Shown in pieces: positions 5,309 through 7,776 of a stretch of DNA of 7,776 nucleotides (the first letter of the stretch is position 1; every line of letters begins with the position of its first letter). The notes under the pieces were generated by a model. The model was not told the origin of the DNA and ran no database searches. It worked only from the letters and a program-made list of their open reading frames with translations. This stretch comes from an uncultured Clostridia bacterium. GTDB lineage: Bacteria; Bacillota; Clostridia; Christensenellales; Borkfalkiaceae. Location: assembly GCA_947177825.1 (NCBI GenBank), contig CAMWWA010000054.1, positions 1-7,776 of the forward strand, in the 5' to 3' direction. A program made the position numbers and the translations under genes.

Positions 5309-6328
5309 TTAATATGAACTTGTCATGTTATCTATAGATATACCGTATCCCCTCGTGGGGTCGTTGATAAATACGTGGGTAACGGCGCCGATTATCTTAC
5401 CGTTCTGCACTATGGGGCTTCCGCTCATTCCCTGTACTATTCCGCCGGACCTTTCAAGTAAGTTTTTATCGTTTATTTTCAAAACGTAATTTCTGTTATC
5501 TTTATTTGTTGAGTCCACCTTTACGATGCTAACTTCATACTGACAGCATTTGTCACCGTTCAAAGTTGAATAAATATAGGCCTTACCCATAGTCGCGTCG
5601 TTTACGCTGCCCTTTTTCACTTTTGTGAGGTTCGAAACGTCAAAGTCGCTGGATAAATCTCCGAAAATACCGCATCTGGTATTTGTCTTGACTATGCCGA
5701 GCATATTTCCGTTGTCAAATATTCCTTTAAGTTCCCCGGGATTACCCCTTAAACCTTTTTTAACGTCATAAATCGAGCAACCAAAGAGGCTTCCTCCGTT
5801 TATGGGTACGAGATTGCCGCTCTCGTCGGTTACGGGATGACCGAGTGAGCCGAATTTATTATTGGTCTTGTCAATGTAGGTTATGGTTCCTATACCGTTG
5901 ATACTGTCTTTAACGAGCAGACCCAACTTCTTTTTTCCGGACGACTTGTCAGCTATAGGCGTCAGATTGATATCGAGAATTTCGCCGCCTCTCGATACGC
6001 AGAGGTTATACGTTGCAAAATCTTCCGAAATAGTCTGCGTAAGCTGACTTGCCGATTTAATTTCTATGCCGTTTATACTCTTTATAATGTCGCCGCTCTT
6101 TATGCCGCTGTCACGCGCGGGGCAACATGCTCCGCCCTCCGTAAATACGTCGCAAAGCCCGATGACCTCCACGTTCTGCGTATTCAAAACAAAACCTGCG
6201 GGGAATCCGCCCAGGTAAAGATAATCGTCGGTCTGCGCAAATGCGGGTAAAGCCTGAAAACCTCCCGCAAAAGCAAACAAACAAATTATGCCCAACAATA
6301 ATTTTGTAAACCTTTTAAATAAAAGCAT
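5309..6328 (-). CDS. spoIVB: SpoIVB, stage IV sporulation serine protease
   Basis: SpoIVB is a PDZ-containing S55 serine protease secreted from the forespore; it cleaves SpoIVFA and so releases SpoIVFB to process pro-SigK. From the ATG at 6328 it has 339 residues, shorter than the 426 of B. subtilis. Order: a basic start (LLFKRFTK) and one hydrophobic segment ending PAFAQ (about residue 32); a short beta region; a PDZ domain with ARDSGIKSGDIIKSINGIEI; then the protease domain. The triad is intact: His164 in SLGHPV, Asp287 in INDKNLL and Ser302 in GMSGSP, with Asp exactly 15 residues before Ser as in B. subtilis. The C-terminal THVFINDPTRGYGI block is also typical. A TTG at 6355 would add nine residues. 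No ribosome-binding site precedes either start, so the N-terminus is the least certain part. It follows recN, the usual clostridial and bacillar neighbour. Confidence 0.95.
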   Translation of the reverse strand: MLLFKRFTKLLLGIICLFAFAGGFQALPAFAQTDDYLYLGGFPAGFVLNTQNVEVIGLCDVFTEGGACCPARDSGIKSGDIIKSINGIEIKSASQLTQTISEDFATYNLCVSRGGEILDINLTPIADKSSGKKKLGLLVKDSINGIGTITYIDKTNNKFGSLGHPVTDESGNLVPINGGSLFGCSIYDVKKGLRGNPGELKGIFDNGNMLGIVKTNTRCGIFGDLSSDFDVSNLTKVKKGSVNDATMGKAYIYSTLNGDKCCQYEVSIVKVDSTNKDNRNYVLKINDKNLLERSGGIVQGMSGSPIVQNGKIIGAVTHVFINDPTRGYGISIDNMTSSY

Positions 6329-6333
6329 ACAAA

Positions 6334-6363
6334 TATTGTGGGCAGTAAAAAGCAAAATATTCG
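6334..6363 (-). promoter_or_regulatory. Possible SigG-type promoter for spoIVB
   Basis: On the minus strand CGAATA (6363-6358) and CACAATA (6340-6334) are 17 bp apart. As remembered, the forespore SigG consensus is GMATA and CATNNTA, so the -35 matches and the -10 has one mismatch. spoIVB is known to be forespore-expressed. The -10 ends only 5 nt before the ATG, so the message would be leaderless or begin inside the first codons, which would fit the missing ribosome-binding site. Matches this short in AT-rich DNA are common, so this is tentative. Confidence 0.3.
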
Positions 6364-6390
6364 GCGGAATTACTTTTCGTTAATTTCGCC
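6363..6390. repeat. Imperfect inverted repeat in the recN-spoIVB gap
   Basis: On the plus strand GGCGGAATTA and TAATTTCGCC flank an 8-nt loop, pairing ten positions with one G-T wobble; on the minus-strand mRNA the same position is a mismatch. It starts 5 nt after the recN stop. For recN transcripts the stem is followed by GAATATTTTGCTTTTT, so it could be a weak terminator that partly separates recN from spoIVB. The T-run is not directly against the stem, which weakens the call. Confidence 0.4.
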
Positions 6391-6395
6391 TTAAA

Positions 6396-7776
6396 TTAGT
6401 TATTGAATTGTGCCAGTAATTCCTCCGCATGCGTCCTGGCCGCTTGCGTCACAATGCTTCCCGTAAGTCTGATTATTTCCTCTATGCGCTCTTCTCTGGT
6501 CAGCTTTTTTATATCGGTTACGGTCTTTGAGTTATTGATATCGCTCTTAGATATAAGGTATTGTGTGCTTGCCGCCGCGCAAACCTGCGGCAAGTGTGAA
6601 ACGGCTATAATCTGCGTATCGCTACTTATCGAAACAAACTTTTCCGCTACGGTTTTCGCGGTAACACCGCTTATACCGGCATCGATTTCATCGAAGATAT
6701 AGGTTGAAATGCCGTTAACTCCCTTCAACTGGGTTTTGACGGCAAGCATAAATCTGCTCATTTCTCCGCCGCTGATAACCTTATTCAGCGGTTTTGGAGG
6801 TTCGCCCTTGTTTGCCGAGAACATAAAACAGATTTTATCCGCTCCGCTACCGCTTACCGCTATATCCTGCTTGGTGTAAGGTGTAAATTCAACGTAGAAC
6901 CGTGCGTTTGCAATATTGAGCGATTTTAACTGCTCCTCAACTGCGGAACAAAACTTATTACAGCGCGCTTTCCGTATTTCGGTAAGCTTTTCGCATATGC
7001 AAAAAATTTTGTCGTCAAGTTCTTTAAGACTCTTATTAATTCTTTCAAGTTCGGCGGCAGCATCGTTTAAACTGTCGTACTGCGACTTAGCCGTATCAAG
7101 AAAGCCGAGAATACTTTCCTCGTCGGCTCCGTATTTTTTTGTCAGCCCTTTTAATAGAGTAAGCCTCTCTTCAATCGTTCTGGCTTCGTCCTCGTCAAAA
7201 GAAAAGTTATCGGCAATGTCCGAAACCGTTTCATTTAAATCCGAAGCGTCAATCGATAGGTTATCCAGTCTGTCGCTTATTTCGGCGTACTGTTCGTCAA
7301 TATCGGATATGTAAGACAACTGCTTACTTGCCGTCGCAAGCAAGTCTATACACCCGTTGTCCGCGCTCAGAATTTCTTTTACCGCATTTATGCAAGTAAT
7401 TACTTTTTCAGCATTATCAATCAGCCGCTTTTTAGCCTTTAAACGTTCAGCTTCGCCTATTTCGATATGCGCACTTTCAATTTCGTTTATTTGGTAAGCA
7501 AGCAAATCCAGCCTTTGCGCTCGTTCCTGCTCGCTTCCGCCAAGCGCCTGAATTGCGTTATTATACTCCTTCTTTTTTGCCAGCAAGCTTTCAAGTTCAT
7601 TTTTCAATGCAACAATTTCTTTGCCGCACAGCGAATCAATTACGCTTAGTTGATTATTTTCGCTTAAAAGAAAAAAATGCTCGCTTTGACCGTGTACATC
7701 AACGAGATGCGCCGCTATTTTTTTGAGCATTGCGGTAGTGACAGAATTGCCGTTTACCTTGATACCGCCCTTGCCC
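6396..7776 (-). CDS. recN: RecN, DNA repair ATPase (N-terminus cut by window edge)
   Basis: RecN is an SMC-like ATPase that gathers at DNA double-strand breaks early in recombinational repair. The frame is open from the right edge, beginning with a partial codon then GKGGIKVNGNSVTTA before the internal Met at 7730, so that Met is not the start. About 459 residues are visible; RecN is usually about 550-570, so roughly the first 100 residues with the Walker A loop lie outside. Visible landmarks: LVDVHGQSEH (the conserved HGQ motif) near the beginning; a long charged coiled-coil arm; the ABC signature ISGGEMSR (about 334-341); Walker B TYIFDEIDAGISG; and the switch histidine in AVSHLPQV. The stop TAA is at 6396-6398. 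The order recN then spoIVB is common in endospore-forming Firmicutes. Nothing appears broken in the part seen. Confidence 0.96.
   Translation of the reverse strand, partial: GKGGIKVNGNSVTTAMLKKIAAHLVDVHGQSEHFFLLSENNQLSVIDSLCGKEIVALKNELESLLAKKKEYNNAIQALGGSEQERAQRLDLLAYQINEIESAHIEIGEAERLKAKKRLIDNAEKVITCINAVKEILSADNGCIDLLATASKQLSYISDIDEQYAEISDRLDNLSIDASDLNETVSDIADNFSFDEDEARTIEERLTLLKGLTKKYGADEESILGFLDTAKSQYDSLNDAAAELERINKSLKELDDKIFCICEKLTEIRKARCNKFCSAVEEQLKSLNIANARFYVEFTPYTKQDIAVSGSGADKICFMFSANKGEPPKPLNKVISGGEMSRFMLAVKTQLKGVNGISTYIFDEIDAGISGVTAKTVAEKFVSISSDTQIIAVSHLPQVCAAASTQYLISKSDINNSKTVTDIKKLTREERIEEIIRLTGSIVTQAARTHAEELLAQFNN

Noticed and set aside
1..7776. Mobile elements, CRISPR array, phage or toxin-antitoxin genes
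   Set aside because: No transposase, integrase, regularly spaced repeat or small paired genes were found; the window is filled by conserved chromosomal genes on one strand.

Overview
All eight recognisable protein genes in this 7.8-kb window lie on the minus strand. They are housekeeping and sporulation genes of an endospore-forming, probably strictly anaerobic Firmicute. SpoIVB, a likely SpoIIM, a DacF-type carboxypeptidase, the ScpA/ScpB pair and a YwhC-type M50 protease point to class Clostridia. The sequence is moderately AT-rich, and the exported proteins carry many cysteines, which fits an anaerobe. I cannot name a genus; an uncultured gut-type clostridium is a guess.

In transcription order (right to left): (1) recN, entering from the right edge without its N-terminus; (2) spoIVB; (3) a small multi-pass membrane protein that I read as a divergent SpoIIM; (4) a secreted D-Ala-D-Ala carboxypeptidase; (5) a 119-bp gap with an 18-bp palindrome and a good SigA-type promoter; (6) lysA; (7) an M50 site-2 protease; (8) scpA; (9) scpB, running off the left edge. 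lysA, the protease gene and scpA are joined by 4-bp ATGA overlaps, and scpA/scpB overlap by 26 bp, so these four look like one translationally coupled unit driven from the lysA promoter. The upstream four genes are separated by short gaps of 25-67 bp.

Functionally, SpoIVB is the forespore-secreted serine protease that triggers SigK activation, SpoIIM acts in engulfment, and DacF-type enzymes trim peptidoglycan. LysA makes lysine and consumes meso-diaminopimelate, which is both a wall precursor and the precursor of spore dipicolinate. ScpA/ScpB are the kleisin and accessory subunits of SMC condensin, and RecN is an SMC-like repair ATPase.

No mobile element, CRISPR array, tRNA/rRNA or foreign-looking cargo was seen, and I do not see a wholly new system. 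The less ordinary points are: inverted repeats at each of the four real intergenic gaps, three of them covering or enclosing a start codon or ribosome-binding site; poor or absent Shine-Dalgarno sequences for spoIVB, the spoIIM-like gene and the carboxypeptidase gene; and a SpoIIM-like gene where spo0A commonly follows spoIVB. No gene-free stretch exceeds 300 bases.
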